Assembly: GCF_003226345.1 (NCBI RefSeq)
Contig: NZ_PDOF01000002.1
Span: 496,001-560,000 of the forward strand
DNA length: 64,000 nucleotides
DNA from: Alteribacter lacisalsi
Lineage (GTDB): Bacteria > Bacillota > Bacilli > Bacillales > Salisediminibacteriaceae
Direction of reading: 5' to 3'
Below, piece after piece: positions 53,373 through 62,753 of this stretch (positions are counted from its first letter, which is position 1; each line of letters opens with the position of its first letter). Position numbers and translations under genes: made by a program. The notes below the pieces were generated by a model, which was given only the letters and a program-made list of their open reading frames with translations, had not been told where the DNA came from and did no database searches.

Positions 53373-54356
53373 ATGAGTCGGAACACCCCATCAAATGATG
53401 GCAGAAGCCCCAGTGAAAAAAAGCATGTTCTCCTTTTCTGTGATCCGGGTATCGACGATGCGGTAGCCATCTATTATGCCCACTACCATCCGGATATTGA
53501 ACTTGTAGGCATAGTCGCCGAGTACGGAAATACCACAACGGAGAACGCCTACAGGAACACGCTTTATTTACAGGAAGTCCTTGGCATGCATATCCCCGTC
53601 TACCGGGGTGCCAAGGGGCCGATGACCGGAAGAGAAGCAAAGCCGCACCATGATATTCACGGCCCGTACGGACTCGGAACAATAAATACAAAAGAAAACG
53701 TCGATGTTGAGGTTCCGGAGAATTTCTTTGACATCATTGATCTGATTAGGGCGTACAGCGGCAGACTGACAATTGTAACGACAGGCCGTCTCACGTCTCT
53801 TGCCACTCTATGCCTGTATTATCATGATCTAATGTGTGAAAAAGTAAAGGAAATTGTCTGTATGGCAGGGGCCTTTTTCGTCCCGGGCAATGTGACACCG
53901 CTTGCTGAGGCAAATGTCTTTGAGGATCCGGTCGCAGCCAAGCTTGTGATCGACCATGCCCCGATGCTCACAATCATACCGCTTAATGTAACCGATCAGC
54001 TTCTTGTACCGATGAGCATGATTCGGGAACTGGAAGAAGAATACGGCTATGAGTTTCTGACAGCACTGATACAGTATTACTATGACTTTTACGAAGCGGC
54101 AACCATTGATCAGCTGCTCGGGACACCTCTTCATGATGTTGTCGCATTCAGCGCTTTGATGAATCCTGAGTTTTTCACTTTCGTAACGTACAGGGTATAT
54201 GTTGAGGCCCAGGGAACGGAAACGGCCGGTGTCACTTTTCCGGACGTCAGAGTACTCGAAGATCTGCCCGAAGCACCTACACATCTTGTGGCCATTCAGG
54301 CAAATGAAGCTGCATTCCTCGCGGACTTTAAGAGGGTTATGGAAGGAAAAAGATAG
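53373..54356 (+). CDS. nucleoside hydrolase
   Basis: 327 residues. The calcium-binding DPGIDDAVAI segment near residue 25-33 and the catalytic histidine in TPLHDVVAFSALM are present. It hydrolyses the N-glycosidic bond of a nucleoside to base and ribose. The base preference is not readable. The ATG follows the DUF2935 stop by no bases and has no strong site of its own. It ends at a strong terminator. Confidence 0.85.
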   Translation: MSRNTPSNDGRSPSEKKHVLLFCDPGIDDAVAIYYAHYHPDIELVGIVAEYGNTTTENAYRNTLYLQEVLGMHIPVYRGAKGPMTGREAKPHHDIHGPYGLGTINTKENVDVEVPENFFDIIDLIRAYSGRLTIVTTGRLTSLATLCLYYHDLMCEKVKEIVCMAGAFFVPGNVTPLAEANVFEDPVAAKLVIDHAPMLTIIPLNVTDQLLVPMSMIRELEEEYGYEFLTALIQYYYDFYEAATIDQLLGTPLHDVVAFSALMNPEFFTFVTYRVYVEAQGTETAGVTFPDVRVLEDLPEAPTHLVAIQANEAAFLADFKRVMEGKR

Positions 54357-54364
54357 GAAAGCTG

Positions 54365-54398
54365 AAAGCAGACCCGTTAAAGATAAGGTCTGCTTTTT
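54365..54398 (+). terminator. terminator after the nucleoside hydrolase
   Basis: AAAGCAGACC pairs with GGTCTGCTTT, followed by TT. It overlaps the 3' end of the convergent membrane gene. Confidence 0.85.
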
Positions 54399-56629
54399 GC
54401 GTGTTCAGAATCCTGTTTAAAAAGGACAGCGTTCTGGTTAGACCAGAACTTCACAGCCCGTTCGGCTTTTTCAAACTCGAAGCTGTCCCTGAATTTCAGA
54501 TGAAGGGAGGCGCTGCTCACCATGTGAATATCAATGGTCCGGCTCAACGGCTGCAGTTCAATCTGTCTGATCGTTTCCGGAATGTATTCTCGATAGGAAT
54601 AGGATACGGTTTTTTCTGTTACCCTGAAGCGGTACTTCGTGAAAAGTGGCTTCACGAGGCCGGCGTAAATGTAAATAAGCACACTGACAATCATGAACTG
54701 GTTAAATCGTTCGAAAAGGCCGCCGGTGAACAGAAAACTGACAAGGGCAGTTAAACCGACCACCAGGGCAAACCCAAGCCAGGAATGAACCCATGCCCGG
54801 CTGTAAACCCGGTCATATTCATAGAGGACGTGCTCTTTCAGTTCGCCTCCGTTAACAGAACGCTCCACCTTTTCCTTCATATCCCCCCGTTTTGTGCGGG
54901 CCAGAATGGCAAAATAGTTGTACAAATCCCAGTGCACCACCGCAACCCCGATCAGGATCGGCCAGTGACCAGAGATGAAGAAAGTGTAAAGAGCTGTGGG
55001 AAGCAGAGCTAGCCAGATGAGTGCTCCTGTAAGATCAAGAAGAAGAGGTTTTCTCACTTCTGCTTTTGTTAAGATTGGACTTTTTACGCTTTCCTGGTCA
55101 ATCCAGTGGCTGTCAAAATGGGCATCCGCAAGTTCCACCAACGGGGTATGATGGCTCAGTATCAGGCTCTGTGCTGTATAGTGGCTGATTACGTGACGGT
55201 AATACAGCAGTTCGAGATAGAAGGACGAGAGCAGTTCTTCTGTTTCATGATCATGCGTGCCGCTGTTGAGTGTATCAGCGATCAGCCCTTCACGGGCTGC
55301 AAGAAAGTCCAGACGGTCTGTGTATTCCTCAAAGAGAAAAGCAGAAGCCTTTTCAAAGGGCCTGTAAATCTCCTCCGATAGGTTCTGAGACGCGGCGACC
55401 GGAGAAAGTGCGTCCTTTAATTCGTCAATCCGGCTGGTGAACCAGTCTTTACGGGCGGCAAACCCGTTCAATTTTTCAATCAGATCCCGAATCTCCCCAC
55501 TCTGACCCGGCAGCGAGACCGATTCAGGGCCTTTCCTGATCTGCGCGAGAGGCAGGAGAAGCGACTGGGCGAGTGACACCTGGAAAAAACGCCTGTATAC
55601 GTTTTGGGCTGTTTCCCTCCAGTCCGTTGTCGAGTAACCTGTATCGGTAACCTTAAACCGGGTGAAATGCTGGTCCTCGTCTTTGGGCCGGTCACCAAAC
55701 ACATAATATTCAGTACCGTTGTATTCAACAGGGAGGGACTGCTGAAGTGAGAAGAAAGTAACGTGATAGCATGCCCAGATTTCCCCGCACCGCGGTGAGG
55801 GGGTCTGATAAAGCATTCCCGGCAGCTCCCACATGGCTCTCTTCACTTCTTTTGATCCCTTAGTGTCTGAGAGGGAGAACATTTTCCATTTTTCATGGTT
55901 GACTCGTTCGGCCAGCCTGGCTGTTTTCTTTCCTGAGAAAGGTGAAGGGGAAGTGGGCCTGTCCAGCCCGTCATGTTCATCAGCTGTCACCGTCTCTTCC
56001 TCAGCCGCAGCGGCCAGAAACGGTTCGGTCCCGTTTTCAGGTTCAGTATGGACATGCTCTTTTTCATCAGTCCCTGTTTCCGGCAGTGAATGTTCGGGAG
56101 CAAGAGCGGCATCCTTCATTACCTCCGCTGCCGGTGCAGGCTCTTCGTCCTGCACGAATTCAGGTTCGGATTCTTTTGTTGAAACCTCTTCCGTACTGAA
56201 AAATTTCTTCCTCACAAACCTTCCAATGAAAATAATCGGAAGTGCTCCGCCGGCCAAAACGGAAAACCCCACAAAAGTAAAAAGGAAAGCAGCCGGCAGA
56301 TAAGTGTCTGATGCAAGGGAAACAATGAAAAGGATTGTGGCTGCAGCCATTCCGGCTAAATGCAGATGCCATTCTTTTTTCTTTTTTATCCCTGTGACAA
56401 TCCATGTGATCCAGAAAAAAGCAAACAGCAGAATCGCACTCAGGAATAACCCGATTATCCCGTCTCCAACGGAAGCAGGCAGGAGGAAGACGGAAGCAGC
56501 AACGATCGCGTAAAAAAGTGAAAAAGCGGTAAAAAGAGCTTCTCTTATGGCAATAAGACAGTAAATGAGATACGTAAAAGACAGGACGAGCAGAAGAATA
56601 AAAAAACCAATTAAGAAACTGGAAAGCAC
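54377..56629 (-). CDS. large membrane protein of unknown family
   Basis: 750 residues. N-terminal block of four to five helices (about 1-135), an acidic Ala/Glu linker (about 150-240), a soluble helical and beta region of about 270 residues (240-510), then four helices at about 545-680 and a C-terminal cytosolic domain with a basic PH-like beta pattern (FRVTEKTVSYSYREY, LHLKFRDSFEFEKAE). I recognise no catalytic motif. The GTG start at 56629 has CGGAG about 9 nt upstream. Convergent with the nucleoside hydrolase. It might be a transport or stress-response complex subunit, with no firm basis. Confidence 0.6.
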   Translation of the reverse strand: MLSSFLIGFFILLLVLSFTYLIYCLIAIREALFTAFSLFYAIVAASVFLLPASVGDGIIGLFLSAILLFAFFWITWIVTGIKKKKEWHLHLAGMAAATILFIVSLASDTYLPAAFLFTFVGFSVLAGGALPIIFIGRFVRKKFFSTEEVSTKESEPEFVQDEEPAPAAEVMKDAALAPEHSLPETGTDEKEHVHTEPENGTEPFLAAAAEEETVTADEHDGLDRPTSPSPFSGKKTARLAERVNHEKWKMFSLSDTKGSKEVKRAMWELPGMLYQTPSPRCGEIWACYHVTFFSLQQSLPVEYNGTEYYVFGDRPKDEDQHFTRFKVTDTGYSTTDWRETAQNVYRRFFQVSLAQSLLLPLAQIRKGPESVSLPGQSGEIRDLIEKLNGFAARKDWFTSRIDELKDALSPVAASQNLSEEIYRPFEKASAFLFEEYTDRLDFLAAREGLIADTLNSGTHDHETEELLSSFYLELLYYRHVISHYTAQSLILSHHTPLVELADAHFDSHWIDQESVKSPILTKAEVRKPLLLDLTGALIWLALLPTALYTFFISGHWPILIGVAVVHWDLYNYFAILARTKRGDMKEKVERSVNGGELKEHVLYEYDRVYSRAWVHSWLGFALVVGLTALVSFLFTGGLFERFNQFMIVSVLIYIYAGLVKPLFTKYRFRVTEKTVSYSYREYIPETIRQIELQPLSRTIDIHMVSSASLHLKFRDSFEFEKAERAVKFWSNQNAVLFKQDSEHAKSRPYL

Positions 56630-57330
56630 AGCACTCAGCTCCGATTCCGTGTATAAGTCGTTGATTTCGTGTTCAAATCCCGGTGGAGTAATCTGGATCA
56701 GTAATCAGTGATGAAAACAAAAACAATAAGTATATTATAGTTCATTTGGAAAAAGTATGGATTTCAAATCCTGAGAGTGCTCTAAAATGACATGTTCACC
56801 TCAGTTTTGAACAAAAATGCAGGACTTCTTTCACAGTAAAGATATGGATTACACTGCAGGAGAAAGCGTTATAGGTAATATTTGGAGAATAGCGAATCAA
56901 ATTATAAAAAACAGCATTGCACTGCCAAAATATAATTCGACATTTTCATCAGGTTATTTAGACCTATACAAATATTGTGTTTAAACCTTTTTTATAGTTT
57001 TAGACCACCTTTTGTCTGCTTCGGGGACTGTTGTATAGGTATTTATCTCATTTATTATTTTTCGGGAATTTAATAGTCTTAAAGAATCAGAAATTGGGTA
57101 TAAACCTTTTATGGGATAAAAGATTCGTTTCTTTATACCTTATTTATGTCGAACGATATTTACAATTCATATCTTTAGACCTAATGTACGCCTTTTAATG
57201 TGAGAAAATCAACTTTCCTTGCATTAGAAGTCAGCTTAACAACAGACACATTACGGCAAAATTCTTTATTTTCCTGTATGAAAACAAAAAGATATTTGGG
57301 TCGGGACTTTATTCCCTTCCCCCGTCCAGG

Positions 57331-57401
57331 TGTGAACCTGTGAACAAATTGTGAACGCGCTCCGGGCTTGCGATACAGTACAAATGGCCTAGTTTGTGAA
57401 T
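57331..57401 (+). promoter_or_regulatory. cluster of four TGTGAA[C/T] heptamers
   Basis: TGTGAAC at 57331-57337, 57339-57345 and 57350-57356, and TGTGAAT at 57395-57401, directly upstream of a promoter. Likely binding sites of a regulator, not identified. Confidence 0.45.
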
Positions 57402-57430
57402 TTGAATAAACTGTTCAATGATACTAAACT
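57402..57430 (+). promoter_or_regulatory. promoter of the Tad/DUF192 operon
   Basis: TTGAAT (57402-57407), 17-base spacer, TAAACT (57425-57430). The spacer region also reads TTGAATAAACTGTTCAA, an imperfect inverted repeat. Confidence 0.55.
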
Positions 57431-57506
57431 ATGAGAAATTATTAAAGGCAAACCGTTGCCATGGCGGTCTTTGTTGGATATTGAAACAAACCGCAAGGAT
57501 GTGAAG

Positions 57507-57884
57507 ATGGTGCTCATCAATAAAAAAAATCACAAAGTCATAATAAAAGACGTTTGGAGGGCTGGTTCCTTTTCAGCTAGGCATCTGGGGCTGATTGGTA
57601 AACGGTCGTTCTCCGAAAAAGCTCTGGCAATCCCGAAATGCAGCCAGGTTCACACGTTTTTTATGAGATTTCCGATCGATATCCTGTTCATGGATAAGCA
57701 GAATATTGTCGTCGGGAAGCAAGTTGGTCTAAAGCCGTGGCGCCTATCTGCCAGAGTTAAGGGAGCGGCCTATGTTATTGAAGCAGAAGCTGGCTCCTTT
57801 GGTGATGATATCGTCATAAATGGTGATCAGGTTGTCATTCTGATTCCCGATGATCAAAAACAAACCAAGGAGGGATCCGCATGA
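57507..57884 (+). CDS. DUF192 protein, first gene of the Tad operon
   Basis: 125 residues. The DUF192 pattern is seen: ARHLGLIGKRSFSEKALAIP, then THFFMRFPIDILFMD-like residues (VHTFFMRFPIDILFMDKQN), then KPWRLSARVKGAAYVIE and a GSF segment. The family is small, soluble and of unknown reaction. ATG 57507 follows AAGGA 7 nt upstream. It overlaps the next gene (ATGA), and belongs to the Tad pilus operon. Its role may be in secretion or in pilin handling. Confidence 0.82.
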   Translation: MVLINKKNHKVIIKDVWRAGSFSARHLGLIGKRSFSEKALAIPKCSQVHTFFMRFPIDILFMDKQNIVVGKQVGLKPWRLSARVKGAAYVIEAEAGSFGDDIVINGDQVVILIPDDQKQTKEGSA

Positions 57885-58576
57885 CGGAAGCGGCCCATGC
57901 ATTTGAAGAAAAAGAATCAACTCCAAAGGCGAAACGTTCGTACTGGGGAAGTGTGCTTAAAATACTCCCCGCTGTTCTGCCGCCGGTACTCCTTATTTAC
58001 GCCCTGTTTGTGGTCGGCTACAACAGTTTTCTCACACCTGGTATGGGGGAGACAGCAGAAGCAACAGTGCTGACAATTTCATCCCTGCTGTTCCTGTCAC
58101 TGAATGGTTTCCTTTTTGCTTTTATTTACGGGGCAGACAAGAGCAATAGCGGATTTGCCGGAAAATTGAAAGAAGGTGCCCGGACTGTCGGTGCTCATTT
58201 TGGCCCGCTTCTTTCCACATCCATTCTCTTTTTTGTTCTGATTGTTGCGGGAACGATCATGTTTATCGTCCCGGCATTAATCATGATCATACTGTTTTAC
58301 CTGTATCCGTTTGTTGTCATTGAGGAAAACAAGAAAAATTTTGAAGCACTGAAAGGCAGTGCCGCACTTGTGAAAAAAGGCTGGCTCCGTGTGATGGGCT
58401 GGATTATTCTTTTTTACGTATCCTTTCTTTTTGCGGCAACTGTAGTCAGCGAACTGGCTCCAGCTTATGGGGAACAGGCGGGAGAAATTATTGGCGGTGC
58501 CGTTGTACTCCCATTTGAGGCACTTCTGTTTTATTTCGTTTATAAGAAACTAAAGGCCAAACAGCAGGGGGCATAA
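57881..58576 (+). CDS. integral membrane protein, Tad operon paralogue 1
   Basis: 231 residues with five or six helices and a charged N-terminus. It overlaps the DUF192 stop (ATGA) and is followed 2 bp later by a paralogue. The shared segment FIVPALIMIILFYLYPFVVI, then EENKKNFEALKGSAALVKKGW, aligns with FIIPGIIAFVFFLLFSHVIT and its continuation in the neighbour. This hydrophobic pattern resembles DUF975/YciC-type membrane proteins. No function is proposed; such proteins are not among the core Tad components I know. Confidence 0.75.
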   Translation: MTEAAHAFEEKESTPKAKRSYWGSVLKILPAVLPPVLLIYALFVVGYNSFLTPGMGETAEATVLTISSLLFLSLNGFLFAFIYGADKSNSGFAGKLKEGARTVGAHFGPLLSTSILFFVLIVAGTIMFIVPALIMIILFYLYPFVVIEENKKNFEALKGSAALVKKGWLRVMGWIILFYVSFLFAATVVSELAPAYGEQAGEIIGGAVVLPFEALLFYFVYKKLKAKQQGA

Positions 58577-58578
58577 AA

Positions 58579-59331
58579 ATGGTTATTCAGCCTAATTCAT
58601 TCGAACCTCGTCCCGCCTCAGATGTGTTTTCAGAAGGACTCAGACTTGGAGCAATGACATTCAGATGGTATTCACCACTGTTTTATGTCCTCTCCCTACT
58701 CTATTTTGCAGGCCTTCATTTTTTATGATGGATGAGTACCGAGCCCCTCATTTCCACCGTTCTCTTGAGTTTTGGCAATATTCTTTACAGTTTTATTCTG
58801 TTTGCCTATGTCACACTGCTCGTCCTTATTCCTGAAGATACCGCAAATAAAGACCGGAGAAGGAAAGCAAGGAGGCCGCTGTTAAGGCTGTTCATACCGG
58901 TTGTTATTGCTACTGTACTATTCTTTCTTATATTCGGCGGCGGGACGCTGCTTTTTATCATTCCGGGGATTATTGCCTTTGTGTTTTTTCTTTTATTCTC
59001 TCATGTGATCACTATAGAGAACAAAACACCTTATGAAGCGTTAAAGAGAAGCGCAGTACTCATTAAAGGATCGTTCTTTAAAGCAGCCGGACTGTTTCTC
59101 ATTTTCCTGGGAGCGCAGGCTCTGGTTGTAGTGACGGCAGGTTTTTATCTTCCGCTTGATACGCTCTATCTGAATGCGGCGGCCGGCGCGGCAGCTCATA
59201 TTCTGATTGTGCCGTTTCAGGCAGGTGTGATGACACTTCTTTATATGGAATCTAGGGCCGATCATGAGGCGTTTGATATAAATGTCCTGCGCTACGAAGC
59301 AGAAAAAATGTTCAGAACCAAATCAGCTTAA
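58579..59331 (+). pseudogene. integral membrane protein, Tad operon paralogue 2, in-frame stop
   Basis: A 250-codon frame begins at ATG 58579 with AGGGGG 7-8 nt upstream, but codon 50 (58726-58728) is TGA. The first part is 49 residues with one helix. The frame continues unshifted: TGG, then ATG 58732, then 199 residues (four more helices). The two parts together match paralogue 1. The ATG four bases after the stop could allow reinitiation and hence a split protein. Otherwise this is a nonsense mutation, or a sequencing error. Confidence 0.75.
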
Positions 59332-59361
59332 CTATTATGATCAGAAGCAGGAGGAACAGCA

Positions 59362-60078
59362 ATGATTGGAAAAATCAGCTGGCGAATTGTCATTATTCTG
59401 GCAAGTGCCGCCATGATTGCGTTTTTCACTTATTCGTATTTAAACAGTCTGCAGGATACTACCACGGTTTACGTGTATGCAGAGGATATTCCAGTCCGTG
59501 GTGAAATAACAGCAGACCATATCGAAGAAGTCGAAGTACAGATGCAGGCTGCGGAGGCTCTTGCCACAGGGAGCATCTCTTCTCCGGACGAAGTGACTGG
59601 TGCGATCGCTCTGCATGAAATTGACCAGGGTACCATTGTCAGGCTGGATGAGAGAGCAATGGTGTTTCCGGAGGAGCGGCAAATGTATTTGCAGGCCTCA
59701 GGAGGACTGGATCTATCCGCTTTTGTACCAATGGATATGAGGCTTGTAACGGTGGCTCTGCCGCCTGAGGCAGTTGTTGACAATTCTCTGAAGCCGAACG
59801 ACTGGGTGGATATCATATATACGTGGACCGATCCTGTGGATACATCGATAGTGCATACGGAGACAATCCTGCAGCAGATTGAAGTGTTTAACGTGGAAAG
59901 GCTCTCTATTGAATCGGACATGGGGAAAGAAGGTATTTCCCAGCATGTGACACTGCTTGTTAACCCCCAGCAGGCCGTTGAACTCACCCATGCCAAACGT
60001 TACGGCACCATTGATCTGACCCTGAACCCCTGGAACGGGGAGCAGGAAGAGACCAATCGCGTAAATAATAACCGCTAA
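59362..60078 (+). CDS. cpaB: CpaB/RcpC-like Flp pilus assembly protein
   Basis: 238 residues. N-terminal membrane helix (about 8-27), then a SAF domain (VYVYAEDIPVRGEITADHIEEV) and the CpaB/RcpC C-terminal region (LVTVALPPEAVVDNSLKPNDWVDIIYTW). In Tad systems CpaB sits on the outer face of the membrane and is linked to the secretin; in Gram-positive Tad systems its role is less clear. GGAGG lies about 8 nt before the ATG. Part of the operon. Confidence 0.85.
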   Translation: MIGKISWRIVIILASAAMIAFFTYSYLNSLQDTTTVYVYAEDIPVRGEITADHIEEVEVQMQAAEALATGSISSPDEVTGAIALHEIDQGTIVRLDERAMVFPEERQMYLQASGGLDLSAFVPMDMRLVTVALPPEAVVDNSLKPNDWVDIIYTWTDPVDTSIVHTETILQQIEVFNVERLSIESDMGKEGISQHVTLLVNPQQAVELTHAKRYGTIDLTLNPWNGEQEETNRVNNNR

Positions 60079-60105
60079 CTAACGTGTAATGAAGGAGAAT
60101 GGCGC

Positions 60106-61368
60106 ATGAGTACAGAGTCAGCTTCAAAAGAACAGGTACAGGAGCGTATCAGGGTTGTCACCTGCGGAATGGATCAGACATTTTTATCCCAGCTCCGTCA
60201 TTTCACAGATAAAAGCCTGAATTTTATTGATATAGGGTCTTCTTTTTCAACCATTAAGGATCTGAAGGAGCACCTGGGCCGGGAAACGGCTGAAATTGCC
60301 TTTGTTCATATTTCGGAGTTTACAGATCTGGAAGAAGAACAGAAAGCATTATCAGAAACATCCCTTGCAAAACTGCTGATCGTCACTGATAAACTGGAAT
60401 CATTTAAAGCAGCACCGGAACTGATGGAACCTTTTACTGAGCTCGTTTATGAACGTACCCCTGTAAGGATTCTGACAGAGCGGATGCTCACATTTGAGTC
60501 AAAAAAGAATCTGAGACTCTATACACAGGTCCATCCTGAATCCCATAAAAAGGGTCAGAAGAAAACCGTTCTTGTATACTCCGCCAAAGGAGGGGTCGGA
60601 AAAACAACCGTTGCCATCAATCTGGCCCTTCAGCTCGCCAAAAAAGAGAAGAAGGTACTGCTCGTAGATTTTGCAACATTCGGAAATGCGGCGGTTTCCC
60701 TTAATCTTCCCCGTAGAGTGCGGGGGATGTCGGAGGCCATCGGTATTCTCGACCAGCCTGCCAGGGAGGACGCAGAACTGGAGCGGTATTTGAGCGAAGC
60801 GATTTACCCGCTTCAGTTTCAGGGGAAGAAGCTCGATGTTCTTGCAGCGGCTTCTCCCATGAAAATGACGAGTCTTAACCTGGAAAAGACAGATGCTCTT
60901 CTCGCGGCAATCCAGCGTCTCGATTACGATACGGTCATTCTGGATACCTCATCGGACCTTTCTGAAAAGAATATCTCCCTGATGAGCGGGGCAACAGACT
61001 TATTGTTTGTCAGTACGACCGATATTGCCGCGAGTTCATCACTGCTGTCCACGATCGAGCTCGTGGATACACTCAACCGGCCTTTGCAGAACCGTCACCT
61101 TGTGATTAATCATTACAATGATTCCCTTGGCTTTCCAATAGCGGAGCTGGAGTCGATCTTATCGATGGACGTATCGGTTGTCATCCCGGACAAGTACGAA
61201 CAGATTCAGGGGTATACAAACCGGGGTGTGCTACTTGCGGAAAAACCGGGACTAAAACTGAACCGCTTCTACCGGCAGACTGCGAATCTGATTGAGCCGG
61301 TATTTACAGACAAGGAACTTGGAAAAAGGAAAAGGCTCTTTTCAGGAAAGGGGAGACGCCGTAAATGA
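60106..61368 (+). CDS. tadZ: TadZ/CpaE-like ParA-family ATPase
   Basis: 420 residues. The N-terminal receiver-like domain (about 1-135) lacks obvious phosphorylatable Asp motifs, as in other TadZ proteins. The C-terminal MinD/ParA-type ATPase has the deviant Walker A KGGVGKTT (Lys166). TadZ localises the pilus apparatus to a pole or site. AAGGAG precedes the ATG. The stop overlaps the CpaF start by ATGA. Confidence 0.85.
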   Translation: MSTESASKEQVQERIRVVTCGMDQTFLSQLRHFTDKSLNFIDIGSSFSTIKDLKEHLGRETAEIAFVHISEFTDLEEEQKALSETSLAKLLIVTDKLESFKAAPELMEPFTELVYERTPVRILTERMLTFESKKNLRLYTQVHPESHKKGQKKTVLVYSAKGGVGKTTVAINLALQLAKKEKKVLLVDFATFGNAAVSLNLPRRVRGMSEAIGILDQPAREDAELERYLSEAIYPLQFQGKKLDVLAAASPMKMTSLNLEKTDALLAAIQRLDYDTVILDTSSDLSEKNISLMSGATDLLFVSTTDIAASSSLLSTIELVDTLNRPLQNRHLVINHYNDSLGFPIAELESILSMDVSVVIPDKYEQIQGYTNRGVLLAEKPGLKLNRFYRQTANLIEPVFTDKELGKRKRLFSGKGRRRK

Positions 61369-62753
61369 GTATCGAGGAAGCAATCAAACGAAAGCTCTAC
61401 ACGGCCGAAGATGAGGACAACCCCTATGCAAGATCTGGCCATCAGAGTGAGAGAGTGGAAGAATTAAAGAAAACCGTACGGGAACACATTATGAAAGAAA
61501 CAAGCCGGAATAAACAGCTTCTCCTGCAGAAGCAGGCTTTGAATTCTGCGATATGGCATTATCTTGAAAAAGAGTCGGAAACGCAGTTTCGCGAGCTTCT
61601 GCTCACGAATGATGAAAAACGGCTGACAGCTGAAGAGATCCGTCAGCAGATGGTTGGATTCGGCATTATTGATCCACTCGTGAAGCGATCGGATATTACG
61701 GAAATTATGATCAACGGTACAGATCAGGTGTTCGTTGAGAAGGATGGGAAGCTCCAGCTTGCCTACGATGAAGATGGACAGCCACTTAAATTCGGCTCTG
61801 AAAACGAACTGCTGAACCTGATTGAAAAAATTGTAGCGCCAATTAACCGGAAGGTGGACGAAAGTGATCCAATCGTGGATGCCCGTCTGCCTGACGGGTC
61901 ACGGGTAAACGTTGTGATTCGCCCGGTTTCTCTAGAAGGGCCAATTGTAACGATCCGAAAATTCCCTGAAAACCCCTACCCCATGGAAAAACTGATTGAA
62001 TTTGGCGCACTGGATGAGGAAATAGCAGACTTTCTCTACCATCTCGTTCAGGCAAAATACAATGTCGTAATATCGGGAGGAACGGGATCGGGTAAGACAA
62101 CTTTTCTGAATGCTCTCAGCATGTACATTCCGGGAAGTGAGCGGATTATCACAGTTGAGGATTCAGCTGAACTGAAGCTTACCCAGATCGCCAACCTCGT
62201 CAGACTGGAGACGAGACCGGCAAACATTGAGGGTAAAGGCGAAATTCCGATGCGTGAACTCGTCCGTACGGCACTCCGGATGCGTCCTGATCGAATTGTT
62301 GTCGGGGAGGTTCGCGGGGGAGAAGCGCTGGACATGCTTCAGGCAATGAATACCGGTCACGACGGCTCTCTGACAACCGGTCATGCGAACTCCGCGGCTG
62401 ATATGCTTTCCCGACTTGAAACGATGGTCCTCATGTCCGGACTGGAGCTTCCGATTCCGGCGATCAGAAGACAGATCGCTTCCGCGGTGGAAATTATTGT
62501 GCACCTTGGAAGAATGAGAGACGGATCCAGGAAAGTGCTTCAGATCACGGAAGTACGTGAACTGAACAACGGGGAAATCGAAACTGTAGATTTGTTTACT
62601 TGGAAAATGGATCCTGATAAGAGCACCAGTGAAAAGCTTACAGGAAAGCTGGAGGCAGCCGGCCAGACTATGAGCCAGCAGGGCAAATGGGAAGCGGCGG
62701 GCTTTAAGCCGCCTGTGATCCGGGGGATCTCCCTGTTGGAGGAGTCTATATGA
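61365..62753 (+). CDS. tadA: TadA/CpaF pilus secretion ATPase
   Basis: 462 residues. Secretion-ATPase (GspE/VirB11 type) with Walker [11 protein letters not shown] (Lys244), the Asp box VEDSAELKL, Walker B region [16 protein letters not shown] and the His box [12 protein letters not shown]. It powers pilin polymerisation and retraction at the inner membrane, and would work with TadB and TadC. The start overlaps the tadZ stop and its own stop overlaps the tadB start. Strong call. Confidence 0.95.
   Translation: MSIEEAIKRKLYTAEDEDNPYARSGHQSERVEELKKTVREHIMKETSRNKQLLLQKQALNSAIWHYLEKESETQFRELLLTNDEKRLTAEEIRQQMVGFGIIDPLVKRSDITEIMINGTDQVFVEKDGKLQLAYDEDGQPLKFGSENELLNLIEKIVAPINRKVDESDPIVDARLPDGSRVNVVIRPVSLEGPIVTIRKFPENPYPMEKLIEFGALDEEIADFLYHLVQAKYNVVISGGTGSGKTTFLNALSMYIPGSERIITVEDSAELKLTQIANLVRLETRPANIEGKGEIPMRELVRTALRMRPDRIVVGEVRGGEALDMLQAMNTGHDGSLTTGHANSAADMLSRLETMVLMSGLELPIPAIRRQIASAVEIIVHLGRMRDGSRKVLQITEVRELNNGEIETVDLFTWKMDPDKSTSEKLTGKLEAAGQTMSQQGKWEAAGFKPPVIRGISLLEESI

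Larger units (their letters stand above)
56630..57506. other. AT-rich gene-free region before the Tad operon
   Basis: About 880 bases, conspicuously AT-richer than the rest of the window. No convincing gene was found. It holds two TGTCGAA words (Spo0A-box-like: 57147-57153, and inverted at 56936-56942) and direct repeats TTTAGACCTA (56957 and 57173). Four TGTGAA-type heptamers lie at 57331-57401, and a sigma-A promoter at 57402-57430. Confidence 0.65.

Noticed and set aside
56668-56690. T-arm-like word GTTCAAATCCCGG, tRNA-like
   Set aside because: Only four of five T-stem pairs form, and no acceptor, D or anticodon arms fit around it.
56640-57430. ComK boxes (AAAA-N5-TTTT pairs) before the Tad operon
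   Set aside because: Only imperfect single boxes occur and AT-rich DNA gives these easily.
58726-58728. Selenocysteine recoding of the TGA
   Set aside because: A membrane protein with no cysteine-type active site, and no obvious stem-loop just downstream; mutation or reinitiation is simpler.
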